From JBNJFY01 sp051747265 (GTDB lineage Bacteria > Bacteroidota > Rhodothermia > Balneolales > Balneolaceae), in assembly GCA_051747265.1 (NCBI GenBank), contig JBNJFY010000002.1, positions 62,001 through 126,000 of the forward strand: 64,000 nucleotides of DNA, read 5' to 3'. Positions 9,294 to 20,469 of the stretch are shown here, in pieces. The notes beneath the pieces were generated by a model, which was not told the DNA's origin, searched no databases, and was given only the letters and a program-made list of their open reading frames with translations. How positions within the stretch are numbered: position 1 is the first letter of the stretch; every line of letters begins with the position of its first letter. Both the position numbers and the translations under genes were made by a program.

Positions 9294-10271
9294 ATGGCAG
9301 AATCCAACCCCCTTCAAGAACTCTTGAAGTCAGGCGCTCATTTTGGGCACTTGACTCGACGTTGGAATCCCAAAATGAGCGACTTCATCTTCATGGAGCG
9401 CAATGGGATTCACATCATTGATCTAAAAAAAACTGTTAAGTACCTCGAAGAATCACTCGATGCCGTTCGTAAAATGGCCCGAGCTGGTAAAACCATCCTA
9501 TTTGTAGGTACGAAGAAACAAGCTCAGGACATCGTTAAAACCGAAGCTATCCGTTGCGGCATGCCCTATGTTACGCATCGCTGGTTAGGTGGTATGATGA
9601 CCAACTTTTCTACCGTTCGCCGTAGCATCAAGCGCATGCAAGAGATTGAACAGATGCGCAACGATGGCACCTTCGACGAATTGACCAAGAAGGAACGCCT
9701 GATGCTGGAACGGGAACACGACAAACTGGAAAATACCCTGGGTGGTATTGCCGGAATGAACCGATTGCCGGGTGCAGTCTTTATCGTAGATACGATTAAA
9801 GAAAACATTGCTGTTAATGAAGCAGTAAAACTGCACATTCCTATCGTGGCCATGGCCGATACCAATTCGGATCCTGATATTCCGGATTACATTGTGCCTT
9901 GTAACGATGATTCTGCGCGCACTATTCAACTGATCACCTCAAAAATTGCCGATGCCGTTATTGAGGGAACAGCCGAACGTGAAGCCCAGAACGAAGAAGA
10001 ATTGTTGCAGCAGGCAGCCAAAGACGCTGAGAAAGCGGAAAAAGAGGCTAAGAAGGAAGAAAAAGAAGAGAAGAAGACTACTAAACGTCGTTCTCGTCGT
10101 AAGTCTAAGTCAAAAGACAAAGACAAAGACAAAGACAAAGACAAAGACAAAAAAGACGATAAAAAGAAAAGCGAAGCTAAGGCCAAGGATGCGGATAGCG
10201 ACGATGCTAAAGCCTCCGAGGATAAAGGCGATGCTGATTCCGACGACGATGGAAACGACGAAGAAGAATAA
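9294..10271 (+). CDS. rpsB: 30S ribosomal protein S2 with long charged C-terminal tail
   Basis: Residues 1 to about 235 are a normal S2, with LLKSGAHFGHLTRRWNPKM, IDLKKTVKYLEESL and VDTIKENIAVNEA. The protein then continues for about 90 residues of low complexity: first Lys/Glu-rich, then KRRSRRKSKSK, then (KD)6, then an acidic end DSDDDGNDEEE. The (KD)6 stretch is encoded by six perfect AAAGAC units at 10113-10148. S2 is usually about 240-260 residues, so the tail is an extension probably variable among relatives. It is co-transcribed with tsf downstream. Confidence 0.96.
   Translation: MAESNPLQELLKSGAHFGHLTRRWNPKMSDFIFMERNGIHIIDLKKTVKYLEESLDAVRKMARAGKTILFVGTKKQAQDIVKTEAIRCGMPYVTHRWLGGMMTNFSTVRRSIKRMQEIEQMRNDGTFDELTKKERLMLEREHDKLENTLGGIAGMNRLPGAVFIVDTIKENIAVNEAVKLHIPIVAMADTNSDPDIPDYIVPCNDDSARTIQLITSKIADAVIEGTAEREAQNEEELLQQAAKDAEKAEKEAKKEEKEEKKTTKRRSRRKSKSKDKDKDKDKDKDKKDDKKKSEAKAKDADSDDAKASEDKGDADSDDDGNDEEE
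10113..10148 (+). repeat. Six tandem copies of AAAGAC inside rpsB
   Basis: Six exact AAAGAC hexamers lie in frame with the S2 reading frame and encode alternating Lys-Asp. Slippage here would add or remove KD dipeptides without breaking the frame. Confidence 0.95.
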
Positions 10272-10333
10272 CTTCTCGGATCTTCCCCTACGAAATACTA
10301 CTTATCATCAACATTTAACTACGTTTATTTACC

Positions 10334-11167
10334 ATGAGCATTTCGGCTAAAGACGTAAAAGCATTACGTGAGAAAACCGGTGCGGGAATGATGGACTGTA
10401 AAAAAGCCCTCACCGAAGCTGACGGCGATATGGATGCCGCCGTTGAAATCCTGCGCAAAAAAGGCCAGAAAATCTCAGAAAAGCGCGCAGACCGCGAAGC
10501 CAACCAAGGATTGATCCTATCCAAGGTTAGCGACGACGGTTCCAAAGCAGCCGCTATCGAGGTTAACTGCGAAACCGATTTTGTTGCCCGCAACGATGAT
10601 TTCCAAGCATCAGCAGAGGAATTCTTAGATGTCGCTTTTGAAAACGGCATTGACAATGTGGATGACCTGTTGGCTCAAACGGTTGGTGATCTAAGCATCG
10701 CCGACCAATTGAAAGACATGATTGGTAAAATTGGCGAGAAGATTAAGATCAACAAAGTGATCTACGCTGAAACCGATGGATCTTTCGTCAAATACATTCA
10801 CCCTGGAAATCAACTGGGCGTATTGGTTGAATTCGACGGTACTGTGAAGGACGAAGAAACCGGACGAGACGTTGCCATGCAGGTTGCTGCTATGAATCCG
10901 GTAGCTGTCGATCGCGATGGTGTCGACTCCAGTATTGTTGAGAAAGAACTGGAAATTGCCAAGGAGCAACTGCTGAACGAAGGTAAACCTGAGCATATCG
11001 CTGAAAAAGCGGCTCAAGGCAAACTGCGTCGATTTTACGAAGAAAATGTCCTTCTCGAACAAAAATTCGTGAAAGACAACAGCCTCTCCGTAAAGGAATA
11101 TCTAGAGCAGGAAGGCGAACCCATGGTTAAAGCGTTCCACCGCTTGCAATTGGGTGATGACTCCTAA
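10334..11167 (+). CDS. tsf: Elongation factor Ts
   Basis: This 277-residue protein is the guanine-nucleotide exchange factor for EF-Tu. The N-terminal UBA-like helix VKALREKTGAGMMDCKKALTE is the EF-Ts signature, and IEVNCETDFVARND is the second. It lies 62 bases after rpsB, the universal rpsB-tsf order, and is followed by a strong terminator. Confidence 0.97.
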   Translation: MSISAKDVKALREKTGAGMMDCKKALTEADGDMDAAVEILRKKGQKISEKRADREANQGLILSKVSDDGSKAAAIEVNCETDFVARNDDFQASAEEFLDVAFENGIDNVDDLLAQTVGDLSIADQLKDMIGKIGEKIKINKVIYAETDGSFVKYIHPGNQLGVLVEFDGTVKDEETGRDVAMQVAAMNPVAVDRDGVDSSIVEKELEIAKEQLLNEGKPEHIAEKAAQGKLRRFYEENVLLEQKFVKDNSLSVKEYLEQEGEPMVKAFHRLQLGDDS

Positions 11168-11182
11168 TCATTTGATGTTACC

Positions 11183-11212
11183 AAGGCTACCCATTGTGGT
11201 AGCCTTTTTTTT
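11183..11212 (+). terminator. Intrinsic terminator after tsf
   Basis: A 9-bp perfect stem AAGGCTACC (11183-11191) / GGTAGCCTT (11198-11206) with the hexaloop CATTGT is followed by a run of eight T. It closes the rpsB-tsf unit. Confidence 0.92.
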
Positions 11213-11288
11213 ATCTATACTTTTTTTGGTGGTAAAAGATCACCATTTTCTGAACTGTTCGAATTAATGTAGTAAACGGGATAATACT

Positions 11289-12014
11289 GTGGCAGGAAAT
11301 TACAAACGTGTTCTACTTAAAGTCAGCGGCGAAGCATTATTGGGCGATCAAGGGCACGGTATTGATGGCGATGTGCTCGACCAATATGCCAACGAAATTA
11401 AATCGGTTCATGATGCCAATGTCGAAGTGGCCGTAGTCATTGGCGGAGGCAATATTTTTCGCGGAGTGAAAGGCGCTACCGAAGGCATGGACCGTGTACA
11501 AGGTGACTACATGGGAATGTTAGCCACCATGATCAACAGCATGGCCCTACAAGATGCCTTAGAACGTAAGGGCGTGCATACTCGGCTGATGTCTGCAATT
11601 CGGATGGAAGAAATTGCAGAACCGTACATCCGACGTCGTGCCATTCGCCACTTGGAGAAAGGGCGCGTGGTTATTTTTGGTGCAGGAACCGGGAACCCTT
11701 ATTTCACTACCGATACCGCGGCTTCCTTACGAGCCATCGAGATTGAAGCCGATGTCATTCTTAAGGGCACCCGCGTTGATGGAATTTTTGACGAAGATCC
11801 GGAAATTAACCCTGATGCGATTAAATTCGATACCATTACCGGCGACGAGATCCTTGACCGACGTTTATCGGTAATGGATTTGACCGCCTTTACCCTATGT
11901 CGGGAAAACGAAACCCCAATCATCATTTTCAATATGAATGTTGAGGGAAATTTAAAGAAAGTGGTATGCACGGAAGAATCGGTGGGTTCTACTGTTGTTT
12001 GGGATGAGAACTGA
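11289..12014 (+). CDS. pyrH: Uridylate (UMP) kinase
   Basis: This 241-residue amino-acid-kinase-fold enzyme phosphorylates UMP to UDP. It has the ATP/phosphate loop [23 protein letters not shown], and the later [16 protein letters not shown] and [11 protein letters not shown] motifs characteristic of bacterial PyrH. The start codon is GTG and has no evident Shine-Dalgarno. frr follows after 64 bases, the common pyrH-frr order. Confidence 0.97.
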   Translation: MAGNYKRVLLKVSGEALLGDQGHGIDGDVLDQYANEIKSVHDANVEVAVVIGGGNIFRGVKGATEGMDRVQGDYMGMLATMINSMALQDALERKGVHTRLMSAIRMEEIAEPYIRRRAIRHLEKGRVVIFGAGTGNPYFTTDTAASLRAIEIEADVILKGTRVDGIFDEDPEINPDAIKFDTITGDEILDRRLSVMDLTAFTLCRENETPIIIFNMNVEGNLKKVVCTEESVGSTVVWDEN

Positions 12015-12078
12015 GTTTATTAATTTCCGGTGCTGAATTTGCTTTAACCGATCCATTAACTGTTAACATACGGGCATT

Positions 12079-12648
12079 ATGATACCGCAAGAGCTTGAAG
12101 ACGTTATTGAAGAAGCCAACATGGAAATGGATGAATCTATCAACTACCTGAAGAAGGAGTTGAAGCATATCCGTGCCGGAACCGCAAAACCATCGTTGCT
12201 GGATGGAGTAAAAGTAGAATATTATGGTTCCTTAACTCCCCTGAACCAATTGGCCAATGTAGCGGCTCCGGAACCACGCATGTTAACGGTTCAACCCTAT
12301 GATAAAGGGAGCTTGGAAGATATTGAAAAAGCAATTATGAGTGCTGGTTTGGGGTTAAACCCCAACAATGACGGTAATATCATCCGTATTCCCCTGCCTC
12401 TGCTTTCCGAGGAGCGACGTAAAGACTTGGTGAAACGCGCCAAAGAAATTGCGGAAGAAACTCGCATCAGTATTCGCAATATTCGCCGTGACGCTAACGA
12501 TGAGGTCAAGAAACGCGTAAATGAGCACTCCCTCCCTGAAGATTCTCGCTATGAGGCCGAAGAAAATATTCAGGAGGCTACCGACAAACACACTAAGAGG
12601 GTGGAAGAAATTTTGGATAAGAAAGAAGAAGAGATCATGACGGTCTAG
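12079..12648 (+). CDS. frr: Ribosome recycling factor
   Basis: The 189-residue protein is slightly longer than the usual 185. It has RRF hallmarks LKHIRAGTAKPSLLDGVKVEYYG, LTVQPYDKGSLEDIEKAI and RISIRNIRRDANDEVKK. With EF-G it splits the post-termination ribosome. It ends the translation block and is followed by a hairpin terminator. Confidence 0.97.
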   Translation: MIPQELEDVIEEANMEMDESINYLKKELKHIRAGTAKPSLLDGVKVEYYGSLTPLNQLANVAAPEPRMLTVQPYDKGSLEDIEKAIMSAGLGLNPNNDGNIIRIPLPLLSEERRKDLVKRAKEIAEETRISIRNIRRDANDEVKKRVNEHSLPEDSRYEAEENIQEATDKHTKRVEEILDKKEEEIMTV

Positions 12649-12681
12649 CCTGAATTTTCTAAATCCTATCTAATAGATTTT

Positions 12682-12729
12682 AACGCGCTGTTTGTCCATT
12701 TTTATCGGGGCAGCGCGTTTCTTTTTTCT
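12682..12729 (+). terminator. Intrinsic terminator after frr
   Basis: The stem AACGCGCTG (12682-12690) / CAGCGCGTT (12711-12719) has a 20-base loop and is followed by the T-rich stretch TTCTTTTTTCTT. It separates frr from smc. Confidence 0.88.
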
Positions 12730-12809
12730 TCGCATGATTCTACCTATATATGGGGTTGTCTTATAGGGCTGTCATCGCGTGTGAACATCAATAGTATCTT
12801 ACCCGATCG

Positions 12810-15800
12810 ATGTATATATCTGAACTTGAATTGCAGGGATTTAAAAGTTTTGCCTATAAAACAGAGGTGAAATTTGACAGTGGTATTACTGCCATTGTAG
12901 GTCCTAATGGATGCGGTAAATCTAATATAGTAGATGCCCTGCGCTGGGTTCTGGGGGAGCAACGTCCTACCCTTCTGCGATCGGCAGCCATGTCCAATGT
13001 GATATTTAATGGAACCAGCAAGAAGAAAGCGCTGGGAATGGCCGAAGTCAGCCTTACGCTTCAAAACAACAAAGGAGTCCTACCCACAGAATTCAGCGAG
13101 GTAACCATCACCCGACGTTTGTATCGATCCGGGGAAAGTGAATACCTGATCAACAACTCCGTTTGCCGCCTCAAGGATATCATGGAGTTGTTTATGGATA
13201 CCGGTATGGGATCCGACGCCTACTCGGTGATTGAGCTGAAAATGGTCGAGGAGATTCTTAACGACAAGAATAACGACCGTCGAAAACTATTTGAAGAAGC
13301 CGCCGGTGTTACCAAATACAAAGACAAGCGAAAGAAAACGTTTCGCAAACTGGATGAAACCCGACATGATTTACAGCGGGTTGAGGATATCCTTGTTGAG
13401 GTACGCAAAAATGTGCGCTCTCTCCAAGTACAGGCTGGTAAAGCTCGCCGGGCCAAAGAGTACAGCGAAGAACTTCATGAATTAGACCAAGGGCTAAGTT
13501 ACCGCCAGTATCATGAAGCGCGCAGTAAGCTGGATCCGGTGATAAATCAGATTAAAGAGGCCAAACGGGAAAAGTATAAGATTTCCGATGCGCTGGAGGA
13601 ATTAGAAGACGAAGTGGAGAACGCACATACCACGTTGCAGGATAAGGAGCGCAATCAGGCCGATGCTCAAAAACGGGTGGCTCAAATTGGGAAGAAAGTC
13701 CAAGAAGCCAAATCCTCTCTCCTCATTGCCCAAAATCAGATTAAAAACGAGCAAAACGTCATTGATCAGTATGATCAGGATATCAAACAGGCCAAACAGG
13801 ATCTGGCCGATATGCGGGATATCCTGGAACGCACCGGTACACAATTGGATGCTGATGAGAAAGAATTACAGCGTGCCAAGCGCAACTTGGAGCAATCCAA
13901 GGAAAAATACCAAGAGATACAGCAAGAGTATAGCAACCAACGCTCTCAGGCAGATAAACTAGACCAACAAATTAGCAGTACCAACAATGAATTGAACCAG
14001 TTACGAACCACGCAGGTTAAACACGAATCCCGTCTGGAAAACACGGAAGGCGATTTACAGCGTATTGAGCGTGAGATGGAAGATCTGCAGGATGAATTGG
14101 AAAACGCCGTTGGGGAACAAGGTCTGCTTAAAAAGCAGTTGGAAAAGCTGCAGATAGAACGAGATAAAGCCGAAGAAAATATTGAACAGGCGCGGGAACG
14201 ACGCGAATCACTTGGCCATGAGCAGGAACAACTGCGTGACCAATTGCGCTCCCAACAGAGTAAGCTAGAGGCCGTTATTTCCGAGAAGGAGCTTCTGCTG
14301 GATCTGGCCAAATCCAATGAAGCCTTTCCGGGAAGCGTAAGTTATTTGAAAGAACATCACGCCGATGATTTTCAACGGTTGGATTTGCTTTCTGAGGTAA
14401 TCTCTACCAGTGAAGAGTACGCAGTGGCCTTGGAGAGTGTCTTGGGAGAAGCACTTAACTATTTGGTGGTAGATACGCTGGATGAGGCCAAGCGAGCTGC
14501 ACAGCTGTTAAAAGAAGCAGATGAAGGCAAAGCCACGTTTATTCCATTAGATCAACTTACCGGCCAGCATGATGCGCCTCAAGACTCTTTGGCCCAACAG
14601 GTCGAATGCGAGCGTTCGCTACATAGTTTGCGCAATGTGCTACTGGGTGATGTGCAGGTTATCGACTCGGTGGATGATGGCTTTTCTACCCACAGTTCAT
14701 TTAGCACGGCCGTTACCCGGGATGGACAAGTAGTAACCCGCTATAAATTCTTGCAGAGTGGCAGTCAACGTAAAGACGCGGGAATTCGAGTTGGCCTGGA
14801 AGACAAGATTGAAAAATTGGATCAACGGGCCGAGAAGATCGGGCGAACCATCCAGGAAGGCCAGCAAGAACTGGAATCACTGATCCAGCAGCAATCTGCC
14901 ATTGATATCCAGGAGCTCACCAAAACCTTCAAGGAAAAACAAAAGGCGGTTCGAGAAAAAGAACACGCGCTAAACCGACACGCTTCTCACGAGGATATTT
15001 ACGCAAAAAACATCAACGAGCTCCAAAGCAGAAAAAAAGAGCTTATTGAAAAAGAGGAACAGGCACGCAGAGAATTAGATCAACTCTTCCCCAAGCAAAA
15101 AGAATTACAGCAAGAACTGCGTGATTTAGCCGACCAACAAAAATCCGTTAAAAAGGGCCTCAGCGATTTAGAAGAAGAGCGGTCCATCGCTCAGAATCGG
15201 TACAATGATGCCCGGCTGAGCCATCAGGATCTAACCAATAAAGTTACACAGCATAAGAAAGAAATTGACCGTGCCGAAAATGGCATTCAAAGTATTAAAC
15301 ACCGCTTAAAAACCCGTGCTGATAAAAACGAGCAAAGCAAAAAGCATATCGTTGAACTCGAAGATCGGGTAGAAGTGCTCGGCGATCAGGTAGAGCGGCT
15401 GGAAGGGCAGCAAGAGTTGGCTGAGAAAAAGCTGGAAGATGCCGAAGAAGCCACTGGCAAACAGCGCACCACAATCAAGGAGTTGGAAGAACAACTCAAA
15501 CAGATTCGTCGGAAGAAAGAGGTTAATACTGATCTGATCCACAGTCTGGAGAAGACCAAACACAATTACGAATTCCGTATCAAAGGAATTTCTGATCATG
15601 TGTGGGAACAGTACAATATTTTGATTGATCAGATCGAAGCACGATTACCCGAAGACGCCGATACCGACCGGATAAAAGAGCGCGTCACCTCCCTTAAACA
15701 GAAGCTGAAAAATATCGGAGATGTCAATCCCCTGGCTATCCAGGAGTACGAGGAAGAAAAAGAGCGGCTGGATTTTTACGAAGAGCAGATCAACGATCTG

Positions 15801-16334
15801 ATGGAAGCCGAAGAAAAATTGGAAACCACTATCCAAGAGATCAACGAGACTGCCACCGAACGGTTTAACGAGACCTTCGAAAAAATACGAACGAATTTCA
15901 TCGACGTATTCAAAACCTTATTTCACGAAGACGATTATTGTGATCTGCTCATCGAACAGGATGTGGAAGATCCTTTAGAGGCTAAAATTAATATTGTGGC
16001 CAATCCGAAAGGCAAAAAGCCCACCAATATCAATCAATTATCCGGTGGCGAGAAAACGCTGACCGCCATCGCGTTGCTATTTGCTATCTACTTGGTAAAG
16101 CCCTCCCCCTTCTGTGTACTAGATGAGGTAGACGCACCGCTGGATGACGCCAATATTGAGCGTTTTGCCAATATGATTAAGCGGTTTAGCGATGAAACCC
16201 AGTTTATCATCATCACCCACAACAAAAAGACCATGGCTAAAGCGGAGATGATGTACGGTGTTACCATGCCGGAAACCGGGGTTAGTCGACTCGTGGGCGT
16301 ACGATTAGATGAAGTAGAAGAAATTTCTGCTTAG
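12810..16334 (+). CDS. smc: Chromosome segregation ATPase SMC
   Basis: The 1174-residue protein has the full SMC layout: an N-terminal Walker A (GPNGCGKSN, residues 31-39), a long coiled coil, a hinge around residues 500-650, a second coiled coil, and a C-terminal ABC signature LSGGEKTLTA with Walker B CVLDEVDAPLDD. With ScpA and ScpB (not in this window) it forms the condensin that organises and segregates the chromosome. It is monocistronic and ends 10 bases from the convergent ybbR-like gene. Confidence 0.97.
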   Translation: MYISELELQGFKSFAYKTEVKFDSGITAIVGPNGCGKSNIVDALRWVLGEQRPTLLRSAAMSNVIFNGTSKKKALGMAEVSLTLQNNKGVLPTEFSEVTITRRLYRSGESEYLINNSVCRLKDIMELFMDTGMGSDAYSVIELKMVEEILNDKNNDRRKLFEEAAGVTKYKDKRKKTFRKLDETRHDLQRVEDILVEVRKNVRSLQVQAGKARRAKEYSEELHELDQGLSYRQYHEARSKLDPVINQIKEAKREKYKISDALEELEDEVENAHTTLQDKERNQADAQKRVAQIGKKVQEAKSSLLIAQNQIKNEQNVIDQYDQDIKQAKQDLADMRDILERTGTQLDADEKELQRAKRNLEQSKEKYQEIQQEYSNQRSQADKLDQQISSTNNELNQLRTTQVKHESRLENTEGDLQRIEREMEDLQDELENAVGEQGLLKKQLEKLQIERDKAEENIEQARERRESLGHEQEQLRDQLRSQQSKLEAVISEKELLLDLAKSNEAFPGSVSYLKEHHADDFQRLDLLSEVISTSEEYAVALESVLGEALNYLVVDTLDEAKRAAQLLKEADEGKATFIPLDQLTGQHDAPQDSLAQQVECERSLHSLRNVLLGDVQVIDSVDDGFSTHSSFSTAVTRDGQVVTRYKFLQSGSQRKDAGIRVGLEDKIEKLDQRAEKIGRTIQEGQQELESLIQQQSAIDIQELTKTFKEKQKAVREKEHALNRHASHEDIYAKNINELQSRKKELIEKEEQARRELDQLFPKQKELQQELRDLADQQKSVKKGLSDLEEERSIAQNRYNDARLSHQDLTNKVTQHKKEIDRAENGIQSIKHRLKTRADKNEQSKKHIVELEDRVEVLGDQVERLEGQQELAEKKLEDAEEATGKQRTTIKELEEQLKQIRRKKEVNTDLIHSLEKTKHNYEFRIKGISDHVWEQYNILIDQIEARLPEDADTDRIKERVTSLKQKLKNIGDVNPLAIQEYEEEKERLDFYEEQINDLMEAEEKLETTIQEINETATERFNETFEKIRTNFIDVFKTLFHEDDYCDLLIEQDVEDPLEAKINIVANPKGKKPTNINQLSGGEKTLTAIALLFAIYLVKPSPFCVLDEVDAPLDDANIERFANMIKRFSDETQFIIITHNKKTMAKAEMMYGVTMPETGVSRLVGVRLDEVEEISA

Positions 16335-16344
16335 GCACACCCGA

Positions 16345-17355
16345 TTATTCATCAACAACACGGAAATATCCCACTTTCTGTGGTTGAAAGGTTCGAAGCC
16401 GAATATGCAATCCCTGGGTGGTTGATGTGACATTAGGGGTTACGTATCCCGTAGTATCGGATTCGATCTGGCTATAGGTTACAAAAGCGGTATAGGGAAT
16501 GATATCCTGGGTCTCGGCATATTCCTCGATAGGCACATCATATTTCACAGTAATGACCGAAGGGGTAAAGTTGACATTCACCCCAGCGGGCAAATTACGA
16601 GTCCGAATAAAGGTACGTACTTCGCCTTCGGTAAATTCAGCAACTTCCGCCTGATAACTTACTTCAGAAGATGATAATTCTACCAGAGATCCGGGCTCTT
16701 CCAACGGAATCGTTTGGTTTATATCCTCTCGAACGCTACCCAAAGTTACTGGTTGCGTATGCCATTCATTAATATCCTGGATCCGTGACTCCGCTCCTAT
16801 CAAAAACACGCTGTCGGGTACCAATTTCGGTTGATCCAAATACCCATATTGTTCTTTAAAACTGACTTCAATGCGAGCACGCACCGGGACTTTCTTGGTA
16901 GAGCGTGGTTCTAGTTTTACATCAATACTGCTGGGTTGAACCTCGGTTACATCTACACTGGGAAAACTATTCATCTGTTGGCGAACCTGATCAACCAGAT
17001 TCACGGCATCTTCAGATACATTGATTCGGATGACCGGCGGACTGAAGTATACAGGCAGCAATTTCCAGCCCTGTCCATAAAAACTAATCGAGGTGTACTC
17101 AGGTAACCGCTCGGCCAATGCCATATTGGGGGGCACCTCGCCAATATAGATAGGCACTTCCATATTGACGGTGAAATCACGATTCATATTAACGACAAAC
17201 CAGATCAATAACGCTGCAATGCCAGATATTACCAGAACCATTATCCGCTCACGCTGACTGGTCCATTGGGGATCTGTTCCCACCTCTAAATCATCGTGTT
17301 CCCACAATGTTTTCAGGCGTTCCCATAATGTGATATCTGCACTTTTCTTATCCAT
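16345..17355 (-). CDS. YbbR-domain protein, membrane anchored
   Basis: This 336-residue protein has a charged N-terminal cytoplasmic stretch of about 50 residues, one membrane helix (VISGIAALLIWFVVNM) and then an extracytoplasmic region with repeated YbbR-type beta units. Typical strings are VPIYIGEVPPNMALAE and VKYDVPIEEY. In Firmicutes YbbR (CdaR) regulates the diadenylate cyclase beside it; no cyclase gene is seen here, so the role is uncertain. It is downstream of the recF/DUF721 pair on the same strand. Confidence 0.75.
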   Translation of the reverse strand: MDKKSADITLWERLKTLWEHDDLEVGTDPQWTSQRERIMVLVISGIAALLIWFVVNMNRDFTVNMEVPIYIGEVPPNMALAERLPEYTSISFYGQGWKLLPVYFSPPVIRINVSEDAVNLVDQVRQQMNSFPSVDVTEVQPSSIDVKLEPRSTKKVPVRARIEVSFKEQYGYLDQPKLVPDSVFLIGAESRIQDINEWHTQPVTLGSVREDINQTIPLEEPGSLVELSSSEVSYQAEVAEFTEGEVRTFIRTRNLPAGVNVNFTPSVITVKYDVPIEEYAETQDIIPYTAFVTYSQIESDTTGYVTPNVTSTTQGLHIRLRTFQPQKVGYFRVVDE

Positions 17356-17434
17356 AAGTCGCCGATGATAATTGACCGGTGTTTAACCTATGCTCGAATA
17401 TAGAGGGGCGGATCAGTTTGTCAAAACTTATTGG

Positions 17435-17740
17435 TTATCCCGCTTTAACCCGTATTTCAGTAATGATCTTCTCGCCAACTTTATCATTCAAGCGTTTGGT
17501 AATAGCATAGCGCTTCATATGAATCTCATGCCGCCAGGCATCATTGGGTATATGCACAAATAAGGTATCTTCCTTGAAATAGAGATTACTGGTCTGCTCA
17601 GCAATTTTCGCACCCACTACACGAGGCCATAACGATAGAATCATCCCCCGCTTTAAGCGTCGACGATGCGGATAATCATCAATAAAATCTTTCAACACCT
17701 TACTTATGGGTTGAGGCCGATCAAAGCGATAAGAACTCAT
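17435..17740 (-). CDS. DUF721 (DciA-like) protein
   Basis: This 101-residue protein matches the DUF721/DciA pattern: an N-terminal helix ISKVLKDFIDDY, then LWPRVVGAKIAEQTSNLYF, then LFVHIPNDAWRHEIHMKR with the conserved W-x-x-E/Q. DciA proteins load or assist the replicative helicase in bacteria without DnaC or DnaI. It begins 8 bases after recF, a common pairing, which supports a replication or repair role. Confidence 0.82.
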   Translation of the reverse strand: MSSYRFDRPQPISKVLKDFIDDYPHRRRLKRGMILSLWPRVVGAKIAEQTSNLYFKEDTLFVHIPNDAWRHEIHMKRYAITKRLNDKVGEKIITEIRVKAG

Positions 17741-17748
17741 AGTTATTC

Positions 17749-18888
17749 CTAAATTTGATGGGTGGCTAATGTTAGTGAACCATCTTCTACTTGATACATA
17801 CGATTTTGGCGGCCGTCAAAATCTACAAACTTATCAAAAGCGACCGGATGGGCCGAGGTAATAAATGTTTGGCCCTCGTGCTTGGCCAAAGCCTTTAACA
17901 ATACTTCAATTTTGTGCTCATCCAGATCTCCAAATACATCATCGAGTAAAAAAATGGGCAAATCATCCAACTCATCTGAAAAATAGAATAACTGTGCCAA
18001 CTTCAGCGCCAGGGCAAATAACCGGTGCTGACCTTGCGATCCATACTTTCGCAATTCGAAATCATCCAGGTAAAACACAATCTCATCTCGATGAGGGCCA
18101 ACGATGGTCTGTTCTCGGTCAATTTCCCGATCTTTTTTCCCCTCTAACTCGGCCATATATAGCTCGGCGATTTCATCCACATCCTCCGACGGGTCACAAA
18201 TAGTCTGGTATTCCAGATGGGGGCGGTGTTTGATACCGGCAATGGAATCGTACTGTTCTTCCATATAAGTTTGAAACTTGCGTAACACCTTGGTTCGGGT
18301 AGCAATAATCCGCGCTCCAACGGTGACCAGCTGCTCATCCCAAGGTTCCAAATAAACCAACAATTGCTCTTCCGGCCCTCGAAAATCCTGCAGGAGAGCG
18401 TTTCGCTGCTTCACAATTTTGCGATAATCGATCAGATCGGACAAATACTTTTTAGAAATCTGACTAATGAACGAATCGATAAATGTACGTCGCTCTTTAG
18501 GACCATCAGCAGTTAGTTTTTGATCTTCGGGACACAGGACAACCACCGGTACCATTCCAATCAAATCCGATAGCCGCTCCAAGGGGCTGTCATTTACAAA
18601 AATCTTCTTTCCACTCCCCTTCGCGTAGTTACAACTCACCTCAAATTCCGATCGGATCTGCCCTTTGAAATGGCCAGTCAGCATAAAATATTTACTATCG
18701 TGATGAACGACATACCGATCGCTATTACTTACAAAACTCCGCGACATACAGAGATAATGGATTGCATCGATCAAGGAAGTTTTACCCGCACCATTAGAAC
18801 CGATTATCACATTCAGATGTGGTGCCCATTCCACCTCCGTAGCGATGTGATTTCTAAAATATTGTAGATGTAACCGGGTAATATGCAT
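17749..18888 (-). CDS. recF: DNA replication/repair protein RecF
   Basis: The 379-residue SMC-like ATPase has Walker A GSNGAGKT at residues 30-37, the signature YGSQGQHRLFALALKLAQ and Walker B IFLLDDVFGDLD. The start MHITRLHLQYFRN is the canonical RecF N-terminus. RecF helps RecO/RecR load RecA at single-strand gaps. In many genomes it sits beside dnaA-dnaN; here it lies about 6 kb from dnaA with other genes between. Confidence 0.96.
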   Translation of the reverse strand: MHITRLHLQYFRNHIATEVEWAPHLNVIIGSNGAGKTSLIDAIHYLCMSRSFVSNSDRYVVHHDSKYFMLTGHFKGQIRSEFEVSCNYAKGSGKKIFVNDSPLERLSDLIGMVPVVVLCPEDQKLTADGPKERRTFIDSFISQISKKYLSDLIDYRKIVKQRNALLQDFRGPEEQLLVYLEPWDEQLVTVGARIIATRTKVLRKFQTYMEEQYDSIAGIKHRPHLEYQTICDPSEDVDEIAELYMAELEGKKDREIDREQTIVGPHRDEIVFYLDDFELRKYGSQGQHRLFALALKLAQLFYFSDELDDLPIFLLDDVFGDLDEHKIEVLLKALAKHEGQTFITSAHPVAFDKFVDFDGRQNRMYQVEDGSLTLATHQI

Positions 18889-18961
18889 GCAAAACAGATT
18901 GAACGCCGTAGTGTCGGCTTAAAACAGCTTAGTAAATATAGGTGAACTGTATACCGTTTCA

Positions 18962-18998
18962 TAAAACGACACGAGCCACCCGATCTCTGGGCAGCTCG
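18962..18998 (-). terminator. Probable terminator after eno
   Basis: Read on the minus strand, the arms CGAGC..CCC (18998-18989) and GGG..GCTCG (18981-18972) pair around a TG/TG internal loop and are followed by TGTCGTTTT. The U-tract is short, so confidence is moderate. Confidence 0.5.
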
Positions 18999-19036
18999 CA
19001 TTGTCTTACTATTAATAATTAACCGAATGGCAAGGC

Positions 19037-20332
<1,296 letters not shown>

Positions 20333-20469
20333 CTATTGCTCGTATTCATATCTCTTGGTAAATCGCGCGCAATATTGCCTCGCCAAAGTGGGATCGAAGC
20401 ATTTTGCTGCGGCTAATGTACGAGTATTATGGAAGGGGATAAAGCCGGATTGAACATTGACTTACCCAA

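Noticed and set aside
9946..10350. Alternative-frame open stretch over the rpsB tail, Lys/Arg rich
   Set aside because: It arises from the low-complexity AAAGAC-type repeats; the S2 frame is continuous through it.
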